Positions 28,095 through 36,288 of a DNA stretch of 64,000 nt are shown here, piece after piece. Numbering within the stretch: the first letter of the stretch is position 1; each line of letters starts with the position of its first letter. Position numbers and translations under genes: made by a program. The notes beneath the pieces were generated by a model. The model was given only the letters and a program-made list of their open reading frames with translations. It searched no databases and was not told the DNA's origin. This DNA comes from Candidatus Poribacteria bacterium (GTDB lineage Bacteria > Poribacteria > WGA-4E > PCPOR2b), in assembly GCA_022822785.1 (NCBI GenBank), contig JAJEAL010000053.1, positions 1 through 64,000 of the forward strand, in the 5' to 3' direction.

Positions 28095-29171
28095 ATGACC
28101 GCCAAAAACAGTGACCTCAAAAAAGTTATCGCATACACAGATGGAGCTTGTATCAATAATCCGGGACCTGGTGGCTACGGAGTCGTCCTGCTATACGGCA
28201 AACATAAAAAGGAACTATTTGAAGGGTTTCGGTTAACAACCAGTAATCGCATGGAAATCTGGGCTGCTATAGCTACACTGGAAGCCCTCAAAACCAAGTG
28301 TGCAGTAACAATATACTCGGATTCAAAATACTTGGTTGATAGTATGTCACAGGAATGGGTGTATCAATGGAAAGATAACGGGTGGAAACGGAACAAAAAC
28401 CATGTTCCGAATGCCGACTTATGGAGGCAACTATTAAAATTGTGTGAGCAGCATGAGGTTGAGTTCGTTTGGGTGAAAGGTCATGATGGCAATCCCGGTA
28501 ATGAGCGTGCCGATCAATTATCAAAGCGAGCAGCAGATCAAGAAAATTTAGTCATTGATACTATCTACGAAGAAGAGCAAGTTCAAGCGGCTTCTCCGAC
28601 TTTGTTTGAATTTGAGGGAGGCGTAACTTCCGATCAAACATTAGAACCTGATACGAGCGGTACAGTTACGGTTGAATTGGAGGGGAAGAGCTATATGTGG
28701 AATGGCAGTGCATGGCATGAAACGACGACTTTCATGAGTCCGCCAAGCATGATTATCCCAAAACTCAACAACCGTTTATCTGATGCTCTTGAGGAAGAAG
28801 ACGAAAACATAGCTGATATCCACCTTCTAATTAAACGTGCTGTCAACGCTAGAGATTGGTTACAATATAGCAGATCAGAGAAACTGGCTCGACGCATTCT
28901 TGAACTGGAACCTTCTAATCAACCAGCCTTAGCTATATTGTGTGCTACGTTACGCGCCAAAGGATTTCCCCAGAAAGCGCTCACCGAAACGGATGATTAC
29001 AAAAATTTACCGTATCCGGCACTGTTAACCTCACGGGCGGCGGCGTTGTGTGACCTAGAAAGATGGGAGGAAGCAAAGAAAACAGTAGGTCGCTCACTCG
29101 CAATTAGTCAAAGCGTAGAAGCCTACAATGTCGTTAATCGGATAAAAGCTGCAAGACCTAATCTGTATTGA
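28095..29171 (+). CDS. rnhA: RNase HI with C-terminal helical (TPR-like) extension
   Basis: 358 residues. Residues 8-148 are a complete RNase HI: Asp16 (YTDGACINNPGPGGYG), Glu54 (NRMEIWAA), Asp76 (IYSDSKYL), His130 (WVKGHDGNPGN) and Asp140 (NERADQLS). It removes RNA from RNA-DNA hybrids. The last 200 residues are foreign to RNase HI: a short beta segment (GKSYMWNGSAWHETTTF), then helices like tetratricopeptide repeats (SEKLARRILELEPSNQPALA). The gene is more AT-rich than its neighbours, which suggests transfer. Confidence 0.9.
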   Translation: MTAKNSDLKKVIAYTDGACINNPGPGGYGVVLLYGKHKKELFEGFRLTTSNRMEIWAAIATLEALKTKCAVTIYSDSKYLVDSMSQEWVYQWKDNGWKRNKNHVPNADLWRQLLKLCEQHEVEFVWVKGHDGNPGNERADQLSKRAADQENLVIDTIYEEEQVQAASPTLFEFEGGVTSDQTLEPDTSGTVTVELEGKSYMWNGSAWHETTTFMSPPSMIIPKLNNRLSDALEEEDENIADIHLLIKRAVNARDWLQYSRSEKLARRILELEPSNQPALAILCATLRAKGFPQKALTETDDYKNLPYPALLTSRAAALCDLERWEEAKKTVGRSLAISQSVEAYNVVNRIKAARPNLY

Positions 29172-29311
29172 TTCCTGTGCTCTGTGTGAAGACGAATTCG
29201 TATTATACCATTTGGACTTCCGTGTGCGGCTTTTTGTGAGCAGATTGAAATAGCTTATGTTGATTTTGGATAATCGACCGACATATGATACAAAAGAGGA
29301 GGGTTAGAACC

Positions 29312-29833
29312 ATGTGGAAAAGCTTCAAAGTCAAAGTTGAGCCGTTGACCCCCGAAGCCTTCGCGCCGTTTGGGGAGGTCATCGAAACGTTTGAGGAAGC
29401 CAAGCCAGAAATAGCAAAAGGAGGTCTTACGACAGCTGCATATCCCGTGACCGCGGCCCTTTCTGAGGCATCAGCGGGCGCCGAACTCGAAAAAACGCCG
29501 CTCTCCGAAGGGCTGCAGCGGGCGCACTTCGCCTTTCACACCGACGCGGGCCAAGCGTTCTATCCGAGCCTGCACCAGCCAACCGTGTTTTTGGTCGGTC
29601 CTATCAAGGATACGCTAGAACCTGAAGATGTTCGCGCCTTCTATTCGGATGGGAGCACAGGGGTCTGTTTGGGGCTCAAGGTGTGGCATACCATGCCTAT
29701 CTGCGTGGACGGGGACGATGTCTACCAAACAGTTCGTGGCGATCAGGATTATCATGCCCACTCGGTCGAAGTCGATTTTGACCTCGAACAAGGACTTGCT
29801 ATCGAACCGGATTTAGAAAACTATACCCCGTAG
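29312..29833 (+). CDS. allA: Ureidoglycolate lyase family protein
   Basis: ATG at 29312 with AGAGGAGGGTT upstream; 173 residues. The start KVEPLTPEAFAPFGEVIE is characteristic of the AllA family, which cleaves ureidoglycolate to glyoxylate and urea in purine breakdown. Later FHTDAGQAFYPSLHQPTVFL and VWHTMPICVDGDD correspond to the cupin-like core. Together with Ldh2, creatininase and a nucleoside-type permease it hints at ureide use, but no allantoinase or allantoicase is present. Its stop is 14 bp from the next gene, so they are coupled. Confidence 0.8.
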   Translation: MWKSFKVKVEPLTPEAFAPFGEVIETFEEAKPEIAKGGLTTAAYPVTAALSEASAGAELEKTPLSEGLQRAHFAFHTDAGQAFYPSLHQPTVFLVGPIKDTLEPEDVRAFYSDGSTGVCLGLKVWHTMPICVDGDDVYQTVRGDQDYHAHSVEVDFDLEQGLAIEPDLENYTP

Positions 29834-29847
29834 TCAGCGGAGATGAC

Positions 29848-31086
29848 ATGGACAAAATCAGACTTGGATTGGTCGGTTGCGGCGGCATGGGAACTCGGCA
29901 TCTGTACGGTTTGCGGGAGCTGGTGCAAACTCCCTTCTCCAACGTTGAACTCCGTGCCGTATGTGACATCCGCCGTGAAAATGCCGAACTTGCTGCGCTG
30001 GAAGCGGAGAAATTGATGGGCGTCCGTCCAGGGGTTTTCACCGACTTGGAGGAAATGACCCGCAGTGTGCCCGATCTCACAGCTGTAGATGTGGTGACAG
30101 ATCCATCGGTGCACCACGATGTCGTATGTCAGGCATTAGATTTGGGGCTTCATGTGATGGTCGAAAAGCCGATGGCGATTACGGTAAAGGGGTGCCAGCA
30201 GATGATCGAAGCTGCAGAGCGAAACAACCGTTATCTATCGGTCGCGGAGAACTTCCGACGAGATCCCTCTGCTCGGCTAGTTCGTTACCTGTTAGAGACA
30301 GGCGCGATAGGGACACCCTATATGGCGCTATTCCATTCGTTGAGTCCAAGTGATACTATTTTCATCACGCCTTGGCGGCATCTGAAAGAGCGCGGTGGCG
30401 CACTCCTCGACATGGCGGTTCACTTCACCCACATGGTCCGGTATCAACTCGGTGATATAGCAGAAGTCTACGGGGATGTGCGGTTGGTTGAACCCGTGAG
30501 GAGAAAACCTGACAGTATCGGTGATACCTATACCTTCTACCAGAATCGGCATCGGGCGATGCAGGCGGAGGTTCCAGCGACCGCAGAGGACACATCGTTG
30601 GCGATGTTCAAGATGGAGAACGGGATGACCGTCAACTGGCTGGTCGGTCTTAGCGGGCACGGTGGTTGCGGCGGCGAGATTATTTTCGGCGATGGCGGCA
30701 GTATCAACGGCTTTGGAACACGCGGCGGCAGCATCAGCATGCAGCAGAGAGGTCAGGAAGAGCTGACCCAAGAGGAGATCCTCGCGTCCATAGATGGATT
30801 TGCCCTAGAGCCGCTTGCAGAACATCTCTTTCCATCGGGCGTTTCTGCTGGAGACCCGGCGGTTGATTGGAAACTCATTGCACTCGAATATTACGAACTA
30901 GGAGACGCGATTCTCAACGGGAGGGAGATTGAGGTCGATGGGATATGTGGGTTGAAGGATGTGGCAGCGCTCTACGCCATATTTGAGTCAGCCAGAGCCG
31001 GGCGTACCGTACAGATAGGCGAGGTGGAGAACTGCGACGTTTATGAATATCAGGCGGACATCGACGACATCCTCTCCTTGCAATAG
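29848..31086 (+). CDS. Gfo/Idh/MocA family oxidoreductase (copy 3)
   Basis: 412 residues with the cofactor loop LGLVGCGGMGTRHLYGL, the conserved VEKPMAITVKGCQQMI and a substrate domain with ENFRRDPSARLVRYLLE and WRHLKERGGALLDMAVHFTH (His typical of active sites). ATG at 29848 has CGGAGATGAC upstream. It shares low identity with the other two copies, so these are separate lineages, not recent duplicates. Follows the ureidoglycolate lyase-like gene directly. Confidence 0.9.
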   Translation: MDKIRLGLVGCGGMGTRHLYGLRELVQTPFSNVELRAVCDIRRENAELAALEAEKLMGVRPGVFTDLEEMTRSVPDLTAVDVVTDPSVHHDVVCQALDLGLHVMVEKPMAITVKGCQQMIEAAERNNRYLSVAENFRRDPSARLVRYLLETGAIGTPYMALFHSLSPSDTIFITPWRHLKERGGALLDMAVHFTHMVRYQLGDIAEVYGDVRLVEPVRRKPDSIGDTYTFYQNRHRAMQAEVPATAEDTSLAMFKMENGMTVNWLVGLSGHGGCGGEIIFGDGGSINGFGTRGGSISMQQRGQEELTQEEILASIDGFALEPLAEHLFPSGVSAGDPAVDWKLIALEYYELGDAILNGREIEVDGICGLKDVAALYAIFESARAGRTVQIGEVENCDVYEYQADIDDILSLQ

Positions 31087-31100
31087 TGATTGTATTCGAG

Positions 31101-31225
31101 CTTAACGGGCATTCAATGTACAGCCAACCCCCCTTTAGTTCCTCCCAAACTTCTTGAGCAAGCTGCCTTAACGGACATTCAGTGTACAGCCAACCCCCTA
31201 AATCCCCCTTATCAGGGGGACTTTT
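31101..31225. repeat. Imperfect direct repeats plus family C element, copy 2
   Basis: The string CTTAACGGGCATTCAATGTA at 31101 recurs as CTTAACGGACATTCAGTGTA at about 31167; both run into CAGCCAACCCCC. The second continues into the family C palindrome CCCCCTTATCAGGGGG (to 31225). On the minus strand the region reads open for 160 codons, but this is a repeat artefact and not a gene. Confidence 0.8.
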
Positions 31226-31234
31226 TGATGTGAT

Positions 31235-32170
31235 ATGATTGAACACATTCTTGAAGCAACAGTTCGCTACGCAACACCGCTTCTGCTGGTCGCCCTCGGC
31301 GAAATTATTGCTGAACGCGCTGGAGTCATCAATATCGGGTTGGAAGGCATGATGATTTTGGGAGCGTTTACCGGCTGGCTCGGTTCGTTTTACATCCAAG
31401 GGGTGAACCCTGGGCTTGCACCGTGGCTCGGCATCCTGTTCGGCGGCTTGAGCGGCGTGATCTTAGCCAGTATCTTTGCAACTCTAGTCCTATGGCTAAA
31501 GACGGATCAGGTGGTAACGGGCACCGGTATTAACCTTCTGGCTTTCGGACTCGTCGAGGTTTTGTACCGCCGCATCTTTGGCGCAACCGGAGACGCGCTG
31601 AAGGTGGCAATCTTTCAACCACTCCATATCCCACTGCTGTCCACGATTCCGTTTATCGGTCCTATCCTATTTCAGCAAAATCTGCTTGTTTACCTGACAT
31701 TTCTCGCCGTTCCTGTTGTCTATTTTTATCTATTTCATACCCATCACGGGCTCGCCATCCAAGCCTGCGGCGAGCACCCAAAAGCGGCGGATACGGTTGG
31801 TGTCAGTGTGCTCCGGTTGCAGGCGAGATGTGTTCTCTTTGGCGGATTCATGGCGGGGCTTGCTGGTGGGTATCTCTCGTTGGTGGACGTGCCGTTCTTC
31901 AGCACCGAGATGACTGCGGGCCGGGGCTTTATTGCGCTCTCAATCGTGATCTTCGGAAAGTGGCATCCGGTCAAAGCGTGTGGCGCGGCGCTACTGTTTG
32001 GGCTTGCCAATGCCTTGCCTGACCGTTTGCAGGCGATTGCAGACCTCGGATTTATTCCCTACCAATTCTTCCTGATGCTGCCGTATGTCTTAACGCTGCT
32101 TGTGTTGGCTGGATTTGTCGGACAAGCTAGACCGCCCGCTGCGCTTGCCCTACCTTATCGCAGAGAGTGA
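31235..32170 (+). CDS. ABC transporter permease, nucleoside/simple-sugar type
   Basis: 311 residues with eight or more hydrophobic segments and the BPD_transp_2 signature AERAGVINIGLEGMMILGA, KTDQVVTGTGINLLAFGL and the EAA-like loop HPKAADTVGVSVLRLQARC. The family (YufQ/NupC-like, BmpA systems) imports nucleosides, autoinducer-2 or sugars across the inner membrane. A second permease, an ATPase and a binding lipoprotein would normally adjoin but are absent. The start ATG at 31235 has no clear RBS and lies 10 bases beyond the repeat, so upstream genes may have been lost by rearrangement. Confidence 0.85.
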   Translation: MIEHILEATVRYATPLLLVALGEIIAERAGVINIGLEGMMILGAFTGWLGSFYIQGVNPGLAPWLGILFGGLSGVILASIFATLVLWLKTDQVVTGTGINLLAFGLVEVLYRRIFGATGDALKVAIFQPLHIPLLSTIPFIGPILFQQNLLVYLTFLAVPVVYFYLFHTHHGLAIQACGEHPKAADTVGVSVLRLQARCVLFGGFMAGLAGGYLSLVDVPFFSTEMTAGRGFIALSIVIFGKWHPVKACGAALLFGLANALPDRLQAIADLGFIPYQFFLMLPYVLTLLVLAGFVGQARPPAALALPYRRE

Positions 32171-32200
32171 TGTGAGGCGTTCCCAGAATCGGCGGTCATA

Positions 32201-33616
32201 TTACCATGTCTCCGGTCTTACCGCACAGGGCACAATAATCGAATCGACCATCCCGTGCAGCACCTTTTTATCTTCGGGGCATACGGTCGCTTGAATTCCA
32301 GCGAGGCGCACCTTGTCTCCAGTTGCGAAGTAATAGGGACGAAGTAGTGCCCGGCCCGGCATCGACAGAACTTCACTCCGATCGAAATCGTAATAGCTCA
32401 TCGTCAGTCGTTCCGTTCTGTGGAATCTTTGTAGGACGTAGGGCGTTCGATCAAAGCTGGTCAGTGCGTTCTCGACGGCGCTTTCCCAATCTTCGGTAGG
32501 AAGGTCATGTCCGATTGAAACCCCACGGCTGCCCCATGCCAATTCGGAGAAGCCGGACGGTTTGAGAACCAGTTCACGCTGTCGTTGTGAGACCGGAATA
32601 ATCTGCCGCCAGTTTGTAATCGGTTGTCCATCGACCTCAAGGTTTGGGATGACAGCGTGCGGCGGCAGCTCCCGCGGATCGAGCATCCATGTCTGTGGGA
32701 TGACACTCGGTAGGAATCGATAGGTTTTCTTCCCGAGCTCTCTCTGCCAAAAAGGTTGGAGGGACGGGTGATGAAACAGGGCAAACAGCAGCTTTTCCTC
32801 AAGGTATGTCTTCGGTGGTGGGGTCATTACCACGGTTCGCCTTTTGGCGCCGTAGAGCATCAAGTCCACTTTGGGGATATTTTTCAAATCGAATAGTTCA
32901 AAGAAACGGTAGAGCACATCAATCTGGACCTGTCCCTTATCTGATTCAAGGAATAGTGCATCTTCTGTAAAGATTACGTCGCGAGGTTTGATGGTGTAGG
33001 CATCCAAACCTACCTCTTGCAGTGCCGATGCCAACCATTGCATCTCGTCCCAATAATCCGCAGATTCATCGGACACAACAATCGCCACTGTGGGATGGTC
33101 AACCTTTGCGAGTGACCTGACCATCTCCGCAAAAGCGAGTTGCATCCCGTTGCTGCCGCCAATAATATCGTAGCCAAGTTTGGCATACTGTGCTGATAGG
33201 CTGCCCGTAAATCCCATGCCCCCGGGGACAGAATCCAGCTCGGTGATGGTAAAGCCGTCGGGGGTCTGCAAGATGTCGGGACGAATCACTCCTGGTAGCT
33301 GACTCTTAAACCGATTCATCCGTCCGAGCTCTATCACTGACTCAGGCTTCCCTTGATTAAAATACTCGGCAACCCAATCCGGTTGGATACCGCGTACACT
33401 CTGCGAATATAGCAGATTAGAGGCTCTGTAGAACCGCAATAAATGCTGTCCAAGTTCCTCAAGCCAGTCTAAGTGCTCTTGAAGAATCCAAAATGGCTCC
33501 GGCGCAATCCGCCACGTTACGTTGCTATCGGGATGAACGGTTTTCTGTTCGCCGGTGAAGAGCCCCCCTTTGGGAATCTGACTGTTAATGAACTGACATT
33601 TTTCTTCAGCGTTCAA
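32201..33616 (-). CDS. Uncharacterised protein, possible ATP-grasp-like fold
   Basis: 471 residues, no signal peptide. I do not recognise a named family. Segments reminiscent of ATP-grasp ligases are GFTITELDSVPGGMGFTG, LVLKPSGFSELAWGSRGVSI (a Lys followed by a Gly-rich loop) and a C-terminal PYVLQRFHRTERLTMSYY. It could ligate an amine or acid, as glutathionylspermidine synthase-like proteins do. No SD stands out before the ATG at 33616 (TGAACGCTGAAGA). It converges with the permease gene, 30 bp apart. Confidence 0.5.
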   Translation of the reverse strand: MNAEEKCQFINSQIPKGGLFTGEQKTVHPDSNVTWRIAPEPFWILQEHLDWLEELGQHLLRFYRASNLLYSQSVRGIQPDWVAEYFNQGKPESVIELGRMNRFKSQLPGVIRPDILQTPDGFTITELDSVPGGMGFTGSLSAQYAKLGYDIIGGSNGMQLAFAEMVRSLAKVDHPTVAIVVSDESADYWDEMQWLASALQEVGLDAYTIKPRDVIFTEDALFLESDKGQVQIDVLYRFFELFDLKNIPKVDLMLYGAKRRTVVMTPPPKTYLEEKLLFALFHHPSLQPFWQRELGKKTYRFLPSVIPQTWMLDPRELPPHAVIPNLEVDGQPITNWRQIIPVSQRQRELVLKPSGFSELAWGSRGVSIGHDLPTEDWESAVENALTSFDRTPYVLQRFHRTERLTMSYYDFDRSEVLSMPGRALLRPYYFATGDKVRLAGIQATVCPEDKKVLHGMVDSIIVPCAVRPETW

Positions 33617-33750
33617 ACTCCTGCTCCTTTACGGGATTGTCGGAAGCTTCTGATTCGCTTATCCCCTTGAATCCCAATTAAATTTGTGTTCTCTACGCTC
33701 CAAAATGTTACTATAACACTCAGAAAATGGGTTGTCAACAGAAAATTGTC

Positions 33751-33780
33751 TTGACATCCTGTCGATGAGTTTGTTAAAAT
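33751..33780 (+). promoter_or_regulatory. Sigma-70-like promoter for the aro leader transcript
   Basis: TTGACA (33751-33756) and TAAAAT (33775-33780) with an 18-bp spacer. Transcription would start near 33788, about 230 bases before the leader peptide, the gap being largely the MITE. Confidence 0.55.
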
Positions 33781-33854
33781 TAGACGTCTTTTTCAAAAGG
33801 TTGCAGAAATCTCCAGCAACTGATAAGCGTATAGGCTAAGTATCGAATACTATA

Positions 33855-33994
33855 TAGGACTTACGCAGTTGAACGGTCAAAACCAACCCCCCTGCCCCCT
33901 TATCAAGGGGGTAGTTTGGCGATTCATCACCACTAGACACCGTTGCTAACGCCTGATAAATCAGGCAACTACAATCTGAAGTGCGTAACTCCTA
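33855..33994. mobile_element. MITE family 2, 140 bp, with TIRs and 6-bp flanking repeat
   Basis: Ends TAGGACTTACGCA (33855-33867) and TGCGTAACTCCTA (33982-33994) are inverted repeats matching at 12 of 13 positions. ACTATA flanks both sides (33849-33854 and 33995-34000), consistent with target-site duplication. No ORF inside; it carries a family C palindrome (CCCCCTTATCAAGGGGG). It lies between promoter and leader peptide of the DAHP synthase transcript. Confidence 0.8.
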
Positions 33995-34020
33995 ACTATA
34001 TTAGGAACCACAAGAGGATT

Positions 34021-34140
34021 ATGAAGAATTTCTGTCCATCTGCCCACATCGCACGCCAAACAACGCTGTACTTCCTTTATCTATTTTTGTTGTATTTGTG
34101 CTGCGATGGTGGGCGGGTAGGTCTCACATCTAAGATGTAG
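34021..34140 (+). CDS. Aromatic-amino-acid leader peptide (39 codons) for DAHP synthase attenuation
   Basis: ATG at 34021 after AAGAGGATT; stop at 34138-34140. The peptide is MKNFCPSAHIARQ... with a core TTLYFLYLFLLYLCC. Codons 17-26 contain three Tyr and two Phe (Tyr17, Phe18, Tyr20, Phe22, Tyr25) among Leu. Enrichment for the end products of the pathway is typical of attenuator leaders such as PheL. It precedes RNA arms and a terminator and then a DAHP synthase gene, so translation speed at these codons probably senses charged tRNA-Tyr/Phe. No domain is expected and the peptide itself need not act. Confidence 0.75.
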   Translation: MKNFCPSAHIARQTTLYFLYLFLLYLCCDGGRVGLTSKM

Positions 34141-34210
34141 AGATTTTCCCTTATTCGTTTTTTCTTTATGCCCATCATCGAAAATAGACTCGATGATGGG
34201 CGTTTTTTTT
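34042..34210 (+). promoter_or_regulatory. Transcription attenuator with alternative RNA pairings
   Basis: Four arms are visible. Arm 1 GCCCACATCG (34042-34051) can pair with arm 2 CGATGGTGGGC (34104-34114), leaving one bulged G. Arm 2 can instead pair fully with arm 3 GCCCATCATCG (34170-34180), one G-U. Arm 3 pairs with arm 4 in the terminator. Ribosomes stalled at the Tyr/Phe codons between arms 1 and 2 would hinder 1:2 pairing, allow 2:3 and suppress termination; free translation favours 1:2 and 3:4. The logic matches trp/phe attenuators. Confidence 0.7.
34170..34210 (+). terminator. Rho-independent terminator of the attenuator
   Basis: Perfect 12-bp stem GCCCATCATCGA / TCGATGATGGGC with an 8-nt loop, followed by G and eight T (34203-34210). 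It ends 22 bases before the DAHP synthase start codon, so read-through is needed for expression. Confidence 0.9.
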
Positions 34211-34232
34211 GTCTATAGGAGGCGGCGTAATA

Positions 34233-35297
34233 ATGCAGACTAACGGTACGATCGACAGAAATGTCAAAGGCTATCAAACCCTAATGAGTCCAAGGCAGTT
34301 GCTAACGGATTTGCCGAGAACAGATGCGATGACGCAGACAGTCCAACACGGCAGAACAAGTATCAGAAATATCTTGGACGGCACCGACTCACGAAAATTT
34401 GTCATTGTTGGGCCGTGTTCCATCCATGATACGGAGGCTGCCCACGACTATGCAGCAAGACTGAAAGCGATTTCGGATGCTGTTTCAGATCGTGTAGCTG
34501 TTATCGTCAGGTCCTACTTTGAAAAACCGCGCACCAATTTGGGTTGGAAAGGCTTAATCTATGACCCGCATCTAAACGGGGCAGGCAATATCAAGGATGG
34601 ATTATATATCTCGAGAAGAATATTAATGGATAATCTTGAAATCGGATTGCCGTGTGCCACTGAATACCTTGAAACTTTCACGCCTCAATATAACTCCGAT
34701 CTGGTTTCATGGGCAGCAATCGGTGCCCGAACTACTGAATCTCCACAACATAGGCAACTCGCTTCCGGGCTCTCAATGCCGGTTGGTTTCAAAAACAGCA
34801 CACAGGGCGACATCTCCGTTGCGGTCAATGCCATCCTATCTGCAAACGGTGAGCACTCTTTTCTGGGGATTGATGGGTACGGTGCCCCGTCTGTTGTGCG
34901 AACGACAGGCAATCCATATACGCACATTGTAATAAGGGGGAGCAATACAGGTACAAATTATGATTCACAAAGCGTTCAAGAGATTCAAGTGATGCTAACG
35001 GAAGCGGATCTGCCTCCAAATGTTGTGATAGATTGCAGCCACGGAAATTCAGAGAAAGATTACAGTAGACAGCCGGCTGTTTTTGAGGACATCTTGAAGC
35101 AGATTCGTGATGGAAATGATAGGATTGTTGGAATTATGCTCGAATCGAATATTAATGCTGGGAGCCAGAAAATACCTTCTGACTTAACGGGGTTCGATCG
35201 ATCCACGCTTGAATACGGTGTTTCCGTCACCGATAGTTGTATCGATTTGGAGACAACCGCGTCCTTGCTCAAGGAGGCATATAAAAATCTCGTTTGA
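34233..35297 (+). CDS. aroF: 3-deoxy-7-phosphoheptulonate (DAHP) synthase, class I
   Basis: ATG at 34233 has ATAGGAGGCGGCG upstream; 354 residues, as AroF/G/H. Motifs: FVIVGPCSIHD, VRSYFEKPRTNLGWKGLI (substrate loop), GARTTESPQHRQLASGLSMP, FKNSTQGD and IDCSHGNSEKD. It condenses phosphoenolpyruvate with erythrose 4-phosphate, the first step to aromatic amino acids. Whether it is Tyr- or Phe-inhibited cannot be told; the leader peptide contains codons for both. Expression is probably attenuated upstream. The symbol is given for the family, not for a proven isozyme. Confidence 0.94.
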   Translation: MQTNGTIDRNVKGYQTLMSPRQLLTDLPRTDAMTQTVQHGRTSIRNILDGTDSRKFVIVGPCSIHDTEAAHDYAARLKAISDAVSDRVAVIVRSYFEKPRTNLGWKGLIYDPHLNGAGNIKDGLYISRRILMDNLEIGLPCATEYLETFTPQYNSDLVSWAAIGARTTESPQHRQLASGLSMPVGFKNSTQGDISVAVNAILSANGEHSFLGIDGYGAPSVVRTTGNPYTHIVIRGSNTGTNYDSQSVQEIQVMLTEADLPPNVVIDCSHGNSEKDYSRQPAVFEDILKQIRDGNDRIVGIMLESNINAGSQKIPSDLTGFDRSTLEYGVSVTDSCIDLETTASLLKEAYKNLV

Positions 35298-35334
35298 GCA
35301 GTATGAAAGACCATTCGGTTGAGGGAATCTTCCT

Positions 35335-36096
35335 ATGGCATGGTATGAAACCTTTTTTGATGAAAATTACCTCAAGGAGTATGAGAAAGGGCTTACGCTT
35401 GAGCGAGCCCAGAAAGAGGCGGATTTCATCAACAGTACGTTGAACCTTCCGCAGCCTGCTGAAGGGGCGCGAATCTTGGATCTTTGTTGCGGACACGGCA
35501 GGCATACCGTCGAACTCGCAGCAGCGGGCTACTCGATGATTGGGCAGGATCTCTCAGCCACCTTCCTCGATCTTGCGAAAGATGCCGCTGCAGCGCGCAA
35601 TCTTCAGATTCGGTTCATCCAGGCCGATATGAGGCAGATTCCATTTGAGCGCGAGTTAGATGCCGTCATCAATCTGTTCTCGGCGTTTGGATATTTTGAC
35701 GACGATGCGGAGAATCAGAAAGTCCTCGACGCCGTTGGGAGGGCGTTAAAGCCGGGGGGTAAGTTCCTCATTGATCTTCTCAATACTCTGCGGATAATAC
35801 GCGATTTTCTCCCTCAAAGCTGGGATGAACTTTCAGATGGTACAGTTGTCCTTACTAAACGAAATTACAATATCCTGACAGGGTATAATGAAGAATGTCG
35901 CACCTATATCGCTCCTGACGGTAGCAAGCGGGAAATTCACCTAGCTTTGCGGTTGTACTTCTATCCTGAGTTTACAGAGATGCTTAACCGTGTAGGTCTT
36001 GCGCCGATTCAAGTATTCGGCGATTATGATGGCAGCGAGTACACATGGGATTCAAAGCGGATGATTGTTTTGGCTGAAAAGCAGCGTGAAACATAA
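35335..36096 (+). CDS. Class I SAM-dependent methyltransferase
   Basis: 253 residues. AdoMet motif I ILDLCCGHGRHTVELAAAGY, motif II region GQDLSATFLDLAKD, and acidic FIQADMRQIPFERELDAVIN, then LKPGGKFLIDLLN. The N-terminal WYETFFDENYLKEYEKGLT is typical of methyltransferases fused or related to ubiquinone/menaquinone types. The target is unknown; no close operon partner, but it lies 38 bp after the aro gene, so it may share its transcript. Confidence 0.88.
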   Translation: MAWYETFFDENYLKEYEKGLTLERAQKEADFINSTLNLPQPAEGARILDLCCGHGRHTVELAAAGYSMIGQDLSATFLDLAKDAAAARNLQIRFIQADMRQIPFERELDAVINLFSAFGYFDDDAENQKVLDAVGRALKPGGKFLIDLLNTLRIIRDFLPQSWDELSDGTVVLTKRNYNILTGYNEECRTYIAPDGSKREIHLALRLYFYPEFTEMLNRVGLAPIQVFGDYDGSEYTWDSKRMIVLAEKQRET

Positions 36097-36288
36097 GTAC
36101 GCGTAAAAGGAGCAGGTCAAAGAATCAAAAGGCAATCTTCTTTCACATTTTACGTTTCACGGAAGGAGGTGATGAAGGTGGGGTTGACAGCTACCGACGA
36201 ACCGGGTTTACGTGATACTGAAGACAATTTGACATCGTTAGAACAACGGACGGAACCTAGCACTATTACAAAAAAGGAGAATTACACA

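Larger units (their letters stand above)
33617..34020. other. Divergent intergenic region holding a promoter and a MITE-like element
   Basis: 404 bp. It contains a promoter (33751-33780), a small hairpin GTTGC...GCAAC near 33799-33819 and the family 2 MITE (33855-33994) that ends 26 bp before the leader peptide of the DAHP synthase gene. No protein gene is seen here. Confidence 0.6.

Noticed and set aside
30914-31399. 161-codon minus-strand frame containing SPPDKGDLGG
   Set aside because: The open frame is produced by the family C and direct repeats and overlaps two real plus-strand genes.
33799-33820. Hairpin GTTGC...GCAAC near the aro promoter as a T-box or riboswitch
   Set aside because: Only five base pairs and none of the conserved T-box elements is present; the leader-peptide attenuator explains control better.
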